Part shown: positions 25,297 through 33,600 of the stretch, piece after piece | Layout of the letters: each line of letters begins with the position of its first letter | Numbering within the stretch: position 1 is the first letter of the stretch | NCBI GenBank assembly: GCA_018333525.1 | Contig: JAGXTF010000030.1 | Location: 1-38,770 of the forward strand | Direction of reading: 5' to 3' | Length of the DNA stretch: 38,770 bases | Source: Bacteroidota bacterium | Lineage (GTDB): Bacteria; Bacteroidota; Bacteroidia; NS11-12g; UBA955 | Notes under the pieces: model-generated | The model's database searches: none | Told to the model about the DNA's origin: nothing | Seen by the model: only the letters and a program-made list of their open reading frames with translations | Made by a program: the position numbers and the translations under genes

Positions 25297-25323
25297 CACG
25301 AATTACACGAATAACACGAATTA
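25297..25323. repeat. Three tandem CACGAATTA-type 9-mers
   Basis: CACGAATTA, CACGAATAA and CACGAATTA follow one another without gaps. Similar CACGAATTA-rich sequences occur between genes in many bacteria, so this is probably a dispersed repeat remnant rather than a specific operator. Confidence 0.6.
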
Positions 25324-25352
25324 AATACAAATCCATTTTTCGTTTATTACGG

Positions 25353-25427
25353 TGAAAACGACAAGTCATGACTTGTCGTTATGGACGACCACTTACATTT
25401 GAAAACGACAAGTCATGACTTGTCGCT
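25353..25427. repeat. Paired palindromic repeat (REP-like)
   Basis: The perfect 20-bp palindrome CGACAAGTCATGACTTGTCG occurs at 25359-25378 and 25406-25425. Identity extends leftwards over TGAAAA, giving two 26-bp copies with a 47-bp period in the same orientation. The arrangement resembles REP or BIME elements moved by RAYT transposases; no transposase is in the window. Each copy could form a strong hairpin in RNA or a cruciform in DNA, and might also dampen read-through between the two metal gene clusters. Confidence 0.75.
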
Positions 25428-25468
25428 ACGTGCAATTAACCTTTGACATTTGTTTTCTCGGTTACTCG

Positions 25469-25490
25469 GTTACTTTGTAAACAAAGTAAC
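25469..25490. repeat. Inverted repeat upstream of the DUF6660-like gene
   Basis: GTTACTTTGT-AA-ACAAAGTAAC is a perfect 10-bp inverted repeat ending 11 bp before the ATG at 25502. It is preceded by another partial GGTTACT copy. The left arm contains the near-consensus minus-7 string TACTTTG. It could be an operator over the promoter of the cus cluster, or an AT-rich hairpin in the leader. Confidence 0.45.
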
Positions 25491-25501
25491 TTTCTATTCC
25501 A

Positions 25502-25840
25502 ATGTTCTTTTGTAACTTCGCCAAGTTGAAGTTTTTCACGGTCATATTCAGTATCTATTTTGTGGCGCTTTCCAGCATCCCATGTACCGATTATGCCGGC
25601 TGTAGCAGCGAAGAAACCACACATTCCGTTTCAGGATCCTGCAATTCCGATGATTCCCACCATGGAGAATGTTCCCCTTTTTGTTTGTGTTCCTGCTGCG
25701 GAATTACCATAGCCTTATTTTACAATTCTTATTTTCCGCCTTTGGAATATAAATTTTCGGATACACCTTACCTTTTAAGGGATGTAACATTTAGCTCAGT
25801 AGAGCCTGCCAATATCTGGCATCCGCCCAAAATTTCCTGA
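25502..25840 (+). CDS. Cys/His-rich small envelope protein (DUF6660-like)
   Basis: Up to 112 residues. An N-terminal hydrophobic signal-like segment (KFFTVIFSIYFVALSSIPC) is followed by a part with eight cysteines in total and a His cluster (DDSHHGEC, then FCLCSCCG), then a short C-terminal tail. This is the layout of DUF6660 proteins found before CusA-type pumps in Bacteroidota. The start is doubtful: TTG at 25526 gives MKFFTVIFSIYF, the more usual beginning, and would make 104 residues. It is likely a copper-binding accessory protein of the periplasm or membrane. A hairpin lies between it and cusA. Confidence 0.7.
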   Translation: MFFCNFAKLKFFTVIFSIYFVALSSIPCTDYAGCSSEETTHSVSGSCNSDDSHHGECSPFCLCSCCGITIALFYNSYFPPLEYKFSDTPYLLRDVTFSSVEPANIWHPPKIS

Positions 25841-25855
25841 TTTTATATTTCAAAA

Positions 25856-25888
25856 AAAACACATCTAGTGCGTGCAGCACTGTGTTTT
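25856..25888 (+). terminator. Hairpin between the DUF6660-like gene and cusA
   Basis: AAAACAC pairs with GTGTTTT and AGTGC with GCACT, separated by a one-sided bulge and a GTGCA loop. The T-run is short, so it is a weak terminator or attenuator that could lower transcription into the pump gene 45 bp downstream. Confidence 0.5.
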
Positions 25889-25933
25889 CCTGTATGGTTT
25901 TATTTCTGCACTTTGTATTTACCGAAATAAAAT

Positions 25934-28900
25934 ATGTTAGAAAAGATCATTGCGTTTAGCATTAAAAACAAACTCTTAATCGGGCTATTTATTATAGCCC
26001 TGGTAATCTATGGCTCGTTTCAATTTACCAAACTGCCCATAGATGCCGTACCGGATATTACAGACAATCAGGTGCAGGTTATTACTACGGCTCCTTCATT
26101 TGGAGCTCCCGATATCGAGCGTCTGATTACGTTTCCCATAGAACAGGCCAATAGCAATATTCCCGGTTTAAAAGAAATACGCAGTTTTTCGCGTTTTGGA
26201 TTGTCTCTTATAACCATTGTTTTTGAAGAGGATGTAAATGTTTACTGGGCACGCCAACAGGTAACCGAACGGTTAAAAATCGCCCAGGAGCAGATTCCCA
26301 AAGGTATTGGTACTCCGGAACTGGCACCAGTAACTACGGGTCTTGGTGAAATATACCAATACGTAATTCGCGCCAAACATGGTTATGAAGCAAAATACGA
26401 TGCAACGGAATTGCGCACCATACAAGATTGGATTGTGCGCCGGCAGTTGCTGGGTGTGCAAGGTGTAGCAGATGTGAGCAGTTTCGGAGGCAAATTAAAG
26501 CAATATGAAATTGCAGTAGATGCCAATGAATTAAAATCGTACAACATCACCATTAACGACGTATTTACGGCATTAGAAAAAAACAATGAAAATACAGGTG
26601 GCGCATACATAGAAAGACGCTCTACCGTTCTGTATATCCGTAGCGAAGGGCTTATAGGGAATGAAGACGACATCCGGAATATTGTTGTAAAAAACACAGA
26701 AAATGGAACACCGTTATTGATTAATGATGTTGCTGAAGTTCGGATTGGAAGCGCTATTCGTTACGGCAGCATGACTTATAACGATGAAGGAGAAGCCGCC
26801 GGCGCTGTGGTAATGATGCTCAAAGGCGGCAATAGCAGTGAAGTAATAAAAAATGTAAAAGACCGAATTATACAGATTGAAAAAACACTGCCTCAGGGGG
26901 TGGAAATTGAACCATTTCTGGATAGAAGTAAAATGGTGAATCAAGCCATTGGAACTGTTTCTAAAAATCTAATGGAAGGTGCATTAATTGTCATATTTGT
27001 TTTGGTATTATTTCTCGGAAATTTCAGGGCAGGAATTCTGGTTGCATCCGTTATTCCTCTTTCCATGCTTTTTGCTATCATTTTGATGAATTTATTTGGC
27101 GTAAGCGGGAATTTAATGAGTTTGGGGGCACTGGATTTCGGACTTATAGTAGACGGTGCGGTAATTATAGTGGAAGCTGTAATGCATGGAATTACACAAA
27201 TTAAAAAATCTTCTTTCGGACAATTAAACCGAAATGAAATGGACCAAGAAGTAAAAACTTCTGCAAGTAAAATGATGAACAGCGCAGTATTCGGTCAAAT
27301 TATTATTTTGATAGTTTATCTGCCTATTTTCTCATTGGAAGGAATTGAGGGTAAAATGTTTAAACCAATGGCTCAAACAGTAGCATTTGCCCTTTTGGGT
27401 GCATTTATACTTTCCCTAACCTATGTGCCGATGATGTCTGCACTTTTTCTAAAAAGAAACAAAACTCATAAACGCAATATCTCCGATAAACTCATGGACT
27501 TTTTCACGAAAATCCATCAAACAAATCTGAAAAAAGTATTGAGATTCCCCAAAATTACCATTGCTGCATCTCTGGGATTGATGGCAATATCCCTGTTCGT
27601 TTTCAGCAAAATGGGAGGTGAGTTTATTCCAACTTTAGAAGAAGGAGATTTTGCAGTAGAAACCAGAGTATTGGCAGGAAGCAATATTGCTACCACTTCT
27701 GAAGCTTGCTTGAAAGCAGCACATATTTTAAAAAATAAATTTCCTGAAATAAATAAAATTATCGGGAAAATTGGAAGTGGTGAAATCCCTACAGATCCAA
27801 TGCCCATGGAAGCCGCAGATATCATGATAATTCTGAAGGACAAAAGCGAATGGACATCCGCAGAAACCTTTCCGGAACTCGCTGAAAAAATGGGTAAAGC
27901 CCTGGAAGATCTTCCCGGTGTAACTTTTGGATTTCAATATCCTGTAGCCATGCGATTCAATGAACTTATGACAGGAGCAAAGCAGGACGTGGTTTGCAAA
28001 ATTTATGGGGAAAATCTGGATTCCCTTTCCAAATATGGAAATATTCTTGGTGATTTGGCCGGAACTATCAACGGGGCCAAAGACATTTATGTGGAAAGTA
28101 TCACAGGACTACCACAGGTAATTATTCAATACAAAAGAAATATCATGGCACAATACGGTTTAAATATATCAGATGTAAACAAGGTAATTAATACTGCATT
28201 TGCAGGACAGAGCAGTGGGCTGGTGTTTGAGGATGAAAAAAGATTTGACCTGGTGGTGAGACTTGCAGGTGAAAACAGACAACAACTGGAAGATGTACAA
28301 AATTTATTAATTCCAACAGCTCAGGGAACTCAAATTCCATTGTATCAGGTTGCAAGCGTCAATATTCAGGAAAGTATCAATCAAATTCAAAGGGATGATG
28401 CAAAACGCAGAATTATTGTCGGCTTCAATGTCCGGGGCAGGGATGTTCAAAGTATCGTCACTGAATTACAACAAAAAGTAGGAACAAACGTGCATCTTCC
28501 ATCGGGGTACTACATCAAATACGGAGGCACTTTCGAGAACCTGAATGCAGCAAAAAAACGTCTCGGAATTGCGGTGCCAATCTCACTAATCCTTATTTTT
28601 ATTTTGCTATATTTTGCATTTAATTCCGTAAAACAGGGATTGTTAATTTATTCCGCAATTCCACTTTCTGCAATAGGAGGTATTCTATTTCTCGCCATGC
28701 GCGGCATGTCATTCAGCATAAGTGCCGGTGTAGGTTTTATTGCACTTTTTGGAGTCGCTGTTTTAAACGGAATAGTATTAATTGCCGAATTTAACCGAAT
28801 TAAAAATGAAGGAGAATCGGATACCATGCAAATAGTATTACAGGGCACCAAAATGCGATTGAGGCCGGTTTTGATGACGGCATTTGTCGCCTCCATGGGA

Positions 28901-30289
28901 TTTTTGCCTATGGCACTCAGCCATGGTGAGGGTGCGGAAGTACAGCGACCCTTAGCCACCGTGGTAATAGGTGGTTTATTAATCGCGACATTTTTAACTT
29001 TATTTGTTTTGCCTGTGTTATACATTCTTTTTGAAAAAGGTTTCAAAGGTAAATTCAATGAAAATGCGAAAGTTATTACTGCGGCCTCTTTGTTAATTAC
29101 CGGTATATTTTATTCCGGCTCTATTCATGCACAACAGGCGATATCCCTGAATGCTGCAATAGATACTGCAATTCAAAACAATCTGTTGGTTCGCAATGAA
29201 AAGTTGAAGTCAGAATACCAGAACAAATTAAAAGAGGCTTCTTTAGATATTCCTCAAACCAATATTACCGGGGAATACGGTCAGATTAACAGCATCTATA
29301 AGGATACGCGTATCGGTATTTCTCAAAACTTCAGTTTTCCTGCTGTTTATACCAGGCAAAGATTATTACAGAATGCAATTTATACAAGCAGTATTCTGGA
29401 TGTAGTATTGCGGGAAAACGAACTAAAAAAACAAGTTAGTAATACCTATTATTTGTTACTGTATGTGATGCAAAAACAAAAATTACTGATGCAAAGCGAC
29501 AGTATTTTCTCTCACTTCCTGGAAAAATCCAATCAACGCTTTGCGAAGGGGGAAAGTAATATTCTCGAAAAAATAACGGCAGAAACTCAACGCGGAGAGA
29601 TACACATCCAACTCAAACAGGTTAAAAACGATTTAGAGACCCTTCAGTTGCAATTTCAACTATTGTTGAATACCAATATTCAATTTACACCAGAAAATGC
29701 GCCCATGCGGCTTCCATTTTTGATTTCCCCCGAATTTCAATCTGAAAATCATCCCTTCATTCATATTCTGGCACAACAAAAACAAATTTCAATGGAGAAT
29801 ACGAGGGTGGAAAAATCCAGAATGTTGCCGAATTTATTTATTGGATTCAGCAATATGAGCATTCAGGGCACAGGTGCCGACAATATATTTTATTCCAGAT
29901 CCTATCGTTTCAGTTCTGTACAGATGGGATTGGGAGTTCCTCTGTTTTATGGATCTCAGAAGGCAAAGATTCATGCTTCCAAAGTTCAGGAATCCATTGC
30001 GCAAAACAATTACAACCAGGGATTAAAAGAGTTAAGAACCGGATATGACATCTACTTTAAAAAATACCAAAACCAATTGCAGGTTGTAAATTATTATGAG
30101 GATACAGCAATAAAAAATGCAGATATCATCATGCAAACTGCACACAAACAATTTGAAAATGGAGATATCAATTATATGGAATGGACCATGTTGGTACTTA
30201 ATGCTACTGCCATACGAAGCAATTATTCAGATGCATTAAGTGAATTAAACCAAATCGCGATACAACTTCAATTTTTCACCAATAATTAA
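25934..30289 (+). CDS. cusA: CusA/CzcA heavy-metal RND efflux pump fused to a TolC-like outer-membrane factor
   Basis: 1451 residues. The first 1040 or so form an HME-type RND transporter: N-terminal FSIKNKLLIG, LPIDAVPDITDNQVQVIT, the TM4 proton-relay region DFGLIVDGAVIIVE (D near 407), GGEFIPTLEEGDFA, and a region with TDPMPMEAADIMI. At about 1043-1067 a hydrophobic stretch ends in SIHAQQ, like a signal peptide. The rest (about 1068-1451) is an outer-membrane efflux protein domain of long helices such as KQVSNTYYLLLYVMQKQKLL and QRFAKGESNILEKITAET. Metal choice between Cu/Ag and Zn/Co is not settled by sequence; neighbours suggest copper. The adaptor gene follows 8 bp downstream. Confidence 0.93.
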   Translation: MLEKIIAFSIKNKLLIGLFIIALVIYGSFQFTKLPIDAVPDITDNQVQVITTAPSFGAPDIERLITFPIEQANSNIPGLKEIRSFSRFGLSLITIVFEEDVNVYWARQQVTERLKIAQEQIPKGIGTPELAPVTTGLGEIYQYVIRAKHGYEAKYDATELRTIQDWIVRRQLLGVQGVADVSSFGGKLKQYEIAVDANELKSYNITINDVFTALEKNNENTGGAYIERRSTVLYIRSEGLIGNEDDIRNIVVKNTENGTPLLINDVAEVRIGSAIRYGSMTYNDEGEAAGAVVMMLKGGNSSEVIKNVKDRIIQIEKTLPQGVEIEPFLDRSKMVNQAIGTVSKNLMEGALIVIFVLVLFLGNFRAGILVASVIPLSMLFAIILMNLFGVSGNLMSLGALDFGLIVDGAVIIVEAVMHGITQIKKSSFGQLNRNEMDQEVKTSASKMMNSAVFGQIIILIVYLPIFSLEGIEGKMFKPMAQTVAFALLGAFILSLTYVPMMSALFLKRNKTHKRNISDKLMDFFTKIHQTNLKKVLRFPKITIAASLGLMAISLFVFSKMGGEFIPTLEEGDFAVETRVLAGSNIATTSEACLKAAHILKNKFPEINKIIGKIGSGEIPTDPMPMEAADIMIILKDKSEWTSAETFPELAEKMGKALEDLPGVTFGFQYPVAMRFNELMTGAKQDVVCKIYGENLDSLSKYGNILGDLAGTINGAKDIYVESITGLPQVIIQYKRNIMAQYGLNISDVNKVINTAFAGQSSGLVFEDEKRFDLVVRLAGENRQQLEDVQNLLIPTAQGTQIPLYQVASVNIQESINQIQRDDAKRRIIVGFNVRGRDVQSIVTELQQKVGTNVHLPSGYYIKYGGTFENLNAAKKRLGIAVPISLILIFILLYFAFNSVKQGLLIYSAIPLSAIGGILFLAMRGMSFSISAGVGFIALFGVAVLNGIVLIAEFNRIKNEGESDTMQIVLQGTKMRLRPVLMTAFVASMGFLPMALSHGEGAEVQRPLATVVIGGLLIATFLTLFVLPVLYILFEKGFKGKFNENAKVITAASLLITGIFYSGSIHAQQAISLNAAIDTAIQNNLLVRNEKLKSEYQNKLKEASLDIPQTNITGEYGQINSIYKDTRIGISQNFSFPAVYTRQRLLQNAIYTSSILDVVLRENELKKQVSNTYYLLLYVMQKQKLLMQSDSIFSHFLEKSNQRFAKGESNILEKITAETQRGEIHIQLKQVKNDLETLQLQFQLLLNTNIQFTPENAPMRLPFLISPEFQSENHPFIHILAQQKQISMENTRVEKSRMLPNLFIGFSNMSIQGTGADNIFYSRSYRFSSVQMGLGVPLFYGSQKAKIHASKVQESIAQNNYNQGLKELRTGYDIYFKKYQNQLQVVNYYEDTAIKNADIIMQTAHKQFENGDINYMEWTMLVLNATAIRSNYSDALSELNQIAIQLQFFTNN

Positions 30290-30297
30290 CAAATACA

Positions 30298-31437
30298 ATG
30301 ATCAAAATAAATATTCTGATTCCATTTATAACCATACTTGCTGCATGCGGGAATCAAACAGCGAAGGAATCTGTAGCCGAAGCTCCGGCTGATGAAACCA
30401 CGGTAGTCCTCACTGCGGCACAACTCAAAAATTCGGATATTCAGGTGGGAAAAATTGAAATGCGAAACATTTCTTCCCTGTTAAAAGTGAATGGCAAAAT
30501 TGAAGTTCCACCACAAAATATGGTTTCAGTAAGTGTGCCTTTGGGCGGATATCTCAAATACACCAAACTCCTGCCGGGCATGCATATTGGCCGCGGAGAA
30601 GTGATAGCAACCATGGAAGACCAGCAGTACATACAACTGCAGCAGGACTACCTGACGGCCAAAGCCCATTTTAGTTCCATTGAAGCCGAATACATCAGGC
30701 AAAAGGAATTAAATGCGAGCAAAGCCAGCAGTGACAAAGTTTTCCAACAGGCCCAAACAGAATATATATCTCAAAAAGTATTAATAAAATCATTAGAAGA
30801 AAAACTCAAACTCATTGGAATTCAAACCAACAACCTGAATGAAAATACTATTTCACGAAGTATTCAGATTCACTCTCCTATTGATGGTTTTGTATCCTCT
30901 GTAAAGCAAAATATTGGAAAATATATTTCGCCAACCGATGTGTTATTTGAATTGGTAAACCCTGCTGACATTCATTTGCAGCTCACCGTATTTGAAAAAG
31001 ATCTGTACAAAATTCTGGTGGGTCAGAAATTGGTTGCGTACAACAATACCCAACCCGAGAAAAAATACAATTGCGAGATCATTCTCATAGGCAAAGATGT
31101 TTCACAGGAGCGAACAGTTCAGGTACAATGCCACTTCGATGCGTATGACAAGGCTCTGATTCCGGGAATGTATATGAATGCTGAAGTGGAAGTTTCTACC
31201 AATTCAGCCCTTGTGATTCCGAATGACGGTCTGGTGAGATTTGAAGGTAAAGAATATGTATTTATTGAAGAATCCAAAGGAAGATATAGCATGCTCGAAG
31301 TGAATACCCAAAATTCAGAAAAAGGATTTACCCAAATTACATTTGTAAATTCAAACGATAATTCTGACAAGAATTTTGTTTTAAAAGGTGCTTATACCCT
31401 ACTCATGAAAATGAAAAATTCCGGGGAAGAGGAATGA
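30298..31437 (+). CDS. cusB: RND efflux periplasmic adaptor lipoprotein (CusB/CzcB-like)
   Basis: 379 residues. Membrane-fusion protein linking the RND pump to the outer-membrane factor. The lipobox TILAAC sets C17 as the lipid anchor. Order of parts: beta-barrel start, lipoyl half (SVPLGGYLKYTKLLPGMHIG, GEVIATMED), an alpha-helical hairpin (about 113-178) with a coiled-coil pattern, second lipoyl half (IHSPIDGFVSSVKQNIGKYI), beta-barrel (ALIPGMYMNAEVEV) and a membrane-proximal end. No CusB N-terminal metal-binding Met cluster is obvious. It follows the pump gene by 8 bp and ends 4 bp from the convergent barrel gene, so the transcripts probably overlap. Confidence 0.92.
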   Translation: MIKINILIPFITILAACGNQTAKESVAEAPADETTVVLTAAQLKNSDIQVGKIEMRNISSLLKVNGKIEVPPQNMVSVSVPLGGYLKYTKLLPGMHIGRGEVIATMEDQQYIQLQQDYLTAKAHFSSIEAEYIRQKELNASKASSDKVFQQAQTEYISQKVLIKSLEEKLKLIGIQTNNLNENTISRSIQIHSPIDGFVSSVKQNIGKYISPTDVLFELVNPADIHLQLTVFEKDLYKILVGQKLVAYNNTQPEKKYNCEIILIGKDVSQERTVQVQCHFDAYDKALIPGMYMNAEVEVSTNSALVIPNDGLVRFEGKEYVFIEESKGRYSMLEVNTQNSEKGFTQITFVNSNDNSDKNFVLKGAYTLLMKMKNSGEEE

Positions 31438-31441
31438 GCAT

Positions 31442-32575
31442 TTATTTCACTTTATCCAGTTGCATTCCACAAACGGAACAAATCCCCGGAGAATTGCTTC
31501 CCCCGCCTTTGCACTTCATCGGGCACATATAAGTAAAGTCATTTCCAGCGTCATCACATTTCAAATCTTTTTTTGTAAAAAAACGATAGGATAAACCCAT
31601 GGTAAATTGCTGTTGAATTCCAATTTGCGTTCCTTGTACTTTTTGATACAGGGGAACTTCAGCAAGGCCATAAATGGTGCAGGTTTTGTAGGAATAACTA
31701 AATTGCGGAATCAGCGATATTTTTTTACTTCCGGTTGAATTCACATCCACATTATACAATGCGAGCACATCCACATTTTCATTATACCTCATTTTTTGAA
31801 CCCATTCCGCATTGCACTGCAGCGTAATTCCCAGTGAATGCATAAATGTTCTGCTCACAAATACATTCACTGCAGTAAAATCACCAAACTTCTCCCCCAG
31901 TGCGTTCCAGCCTTTTTTTATGTACATGGAATTTGCAAAAAAACGAATATTTTTTGGCCAGCCACTATGCATATAAAACAAATAAAACAGTACATCCTGA
32001 GATCCATTGGTGGGCTGAACCAAGGGAGGTGAGATGGTAAAATATTGCCTGCCTGTTGTGGGATTAGTGAATACTACATGTGAATCATTGTACTTTCCCA
32101 ACGGAATCTTATAGCCCAATCCAATAGTAAGTTCATCGTGCTTGTCAAGACGTTTCCGGTTCAAAATATCATAACGCGGAAAAATAATCATATCCCCGAA
32201 TCCCGAAGATTGTATTTTACCAGCGGCATTTAATTCTGTTTGGGTTTTATTCAAATAATAACCACCTTCGAGGGAAATGGTAAGGTCTTTGGTTATACCA
32301 TACGCAACCCGATTATATAGATATTTGCTTGAAAAACTTTGAAATAATGGTGAAGATTCGCCGTTTCCTGTAAGAAATTTATCGCTGTAAATATATTGTA
32401 AACTGCTGGCCAATTCCATTTGATGTTGAGCCAATACGCCCTGAGAAGCGTTGCCGGCAATGGGACTTCCACTCCCCCCTGAGCAACAGCCCTGAGAATG
32501 CAATAATGGATAATTTGCTAAAAAACAGAAATGAATAGCGAAGAATTTCAAACACCTCAATCTCATTTTCACCAT
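31442..32575 (-). CDS. Outer-membrane barrel protein with C-terminal heavy-metal-binding domain
   Basis: 377 residues. A signal peptide (ending near LLHSQG) is followed at once by a CC pair and a Gly/Ser-rich stretch (GCCSGGSGS), then a long run of amphipathic strands with aromatic ends that looks like a transporter-type beta-barrel (about 50-340), and finally an HMBD domain (about 346-377) with YMCPMKCKGGG and GICSVCGMQL. The ligand pattern (C, M, C, then CxxC and M) matches the small lipoprotein of the copB cluster. It lies 29 bp after a T9SS thioredoxin-fold gene and is convergent with the adaptor gene. An outer-membrane metal uptake or sensing role is inferred. A second start at ATG 32566 is possible. 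Confidence 0.8.
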   Translation of the reverse strand: MVKMRLRCLKFFAIHFCFLANYPLLHSQGCCSGGSGSPIAGNASQGVLAQHQMELASSLQYIYSDKFLTGNGESSPLFQSFSSKYLYNRVAYGITKDLTISLEGGYYLNKTQTELNAAGKIQSSGFGDMIIFPRYDILNRKRLDKHDELTIGLGYKIPLGKYNDSHVVFTNPTTGRQYFTISPPLVQPTNGSQDVLFYLFYMHSGWPKNIRFFANSMYIKKGWNALGEKFGDFTAVNVFVSRTFMHSLGITLQCNAEWVQKMRYNENVDVLALYNVDVNSTGSKKISLIPQFSYSYKTCTIYGLAEVPLYQKVQGTQIGIQQQFTMGLSYRFFTKKDLKCDDAGNDFTYMCPMKCKGGGSNSPGICSVCGMQLDKVK

Positions 32576-32604
32576 TGCTAATATTTAAAAATGATCCGGC
32601 TTCA

Positions 32605-33378
32605 TCATGGAACTACAAGTCTGACTTGATTTTTACGGGTACCTGATTCAACATATACGGTATATAATCCCGGAGAAAGGTCCGACAAGTTTAATTCATA
32701 TTTTAACGTACCAGAATACTGCTGTAACAATTGAATATTCTTTTGCATATTTCCGGTTAAATTGTAAATAGAGATAGATACATCTGAACTTTCATCCAAA
32801 TTGCATTCCATACAGGTTTTTCCTGAAATAGCAGGATTTGGATACAAAATGAATTCCGATTTTGTCCGTAAATCTTTAGTACCAGCAACTGCAAGTGCAT
32901 TGTCGATGGCAGTATTTAAAGTGGTGGTAGAAAGGCTGCCATTGTTGTTTAAAAAAACTTTATGGCCGTGTCCGCCAACTACGATGGTTTTGGGCATCCC
33001 TGCACTTCCGTAATCCGACATTTTTACATCTGTTCCAGAAAATGAAGCAGTGTAGTTGATGCCATTGGAAGAAGCCCAGGTATTCAATGTATTGCAGGTT
33101 GTATTTCCATAATCATCAACCAGATAAAATTTTACTTTATCCGGATGCGATGACGCATAGTCTGCAAGCGCAGTTGAGGCGGCCAATGCCGGTGCAATAC
33201 AGGTTCCACAAGGCATTACCCAGCAGATGATAACTACTTTACCATCATTGAGATCTTCAAAAAGGACATGGCTTTTGCCAGCGCAGTCGTTAGCGGTAAA
33301 ATCGGTTGCGGTAGTTTGCCCTGTAAGCGGCAATACAGCGGCTAACAGGCATAAAATTGAAAGTAAAATCTTTCTCAT
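32605..33378 (-). CDS. Secreted thioredoxin-fold protein with T9SS sorting domain
   Basis: 257 residues. A signal peptide (1-20) precedes a thioredoxin-like domain (about 22-165) with the redox motif CGTC (C57-C60) after WVMP and cis-Pro region GMPKTIVVGG. The C-terminal 85 or so residues form a T9SS type A sorting domain with LYPNPAISGKT, VSISIYNLTGN and LSPGLYTVYVESG. It is thus expected on the cell surface or in the medium, carrying a dithiol site. Extra cysteines (32, 105, and the CMEC pair) could add disulfides or metal ligands. Together with the barrel-HMBD gene 29 bp downstream it forms a minus-strand pair in the metal island. Confidence 0.85.
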   Translation of the reverse strand: MRKILLSILCLLAAVLPLTGQTTATDFTANDCAGKSHVLFEDLNDGKVVIICWVMPCGTCIAPALAASTALADYASSHPDKVKFYLVDDYGNTTCNTLNTWASSNGINYTASFSGTDVKMSDYGSAGMPKTIVVGGHGHKVFLNNNGSLSTTTLNTAIDNALAVAGTKDLRTKSEFILYPNPAISGKTCMECNLDESSDVSISIYNLTGNMQKNIQLLQQYSGTLKYELNLSDLSPGLYTVYVESGTRKNQVRLVVP

Positions 33379-33600
33379 ATGAATGGAATGGTAAAGTTAG
33401 CAAAAATCCGCCAGTTTCAGAAATGACCAGAGACATATAAAAAAATGCAATTTGTTTTACTTCACACTATCCAACTATCGCGTTGTGGCTTGAAATAGCC
33501 GTATATATACTAAAACACTTAAAGGAAGCTAACCCACTGTTTATCAGAGCATTATATTTTTAATTCCATCATTCATTCACCCTTCATTTACACTATTCCA

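Larger units (their letters stand above)
25147..25501. other. Repeat-rich intergenic region
   Basis: No credible gene. It contains, in order: a short AT-rich part with GAAATGAAAAAATGAAGAAA repeats, three tandem CACGAAT(T/A)A units, two copies of a 20-bp perfect palindrome inside a 26-bp repeat, and a 10-bp inverted repeat. These separate the copB cluster from the cus cluster. Each is listed on its own. Confidence 0.6.

Noticed and set aside
25353-25427. CRISPR array
   Set aside because: Only two palindromic copies with a 27-bp gap, no further repeats and no cas genes.
25436-25624. 62-codon minus-strand frame over the repeats and DUF6660-like gene
   Set aside because: Overlaps the inverted repeat and the opposite gene; no recognisable motif.
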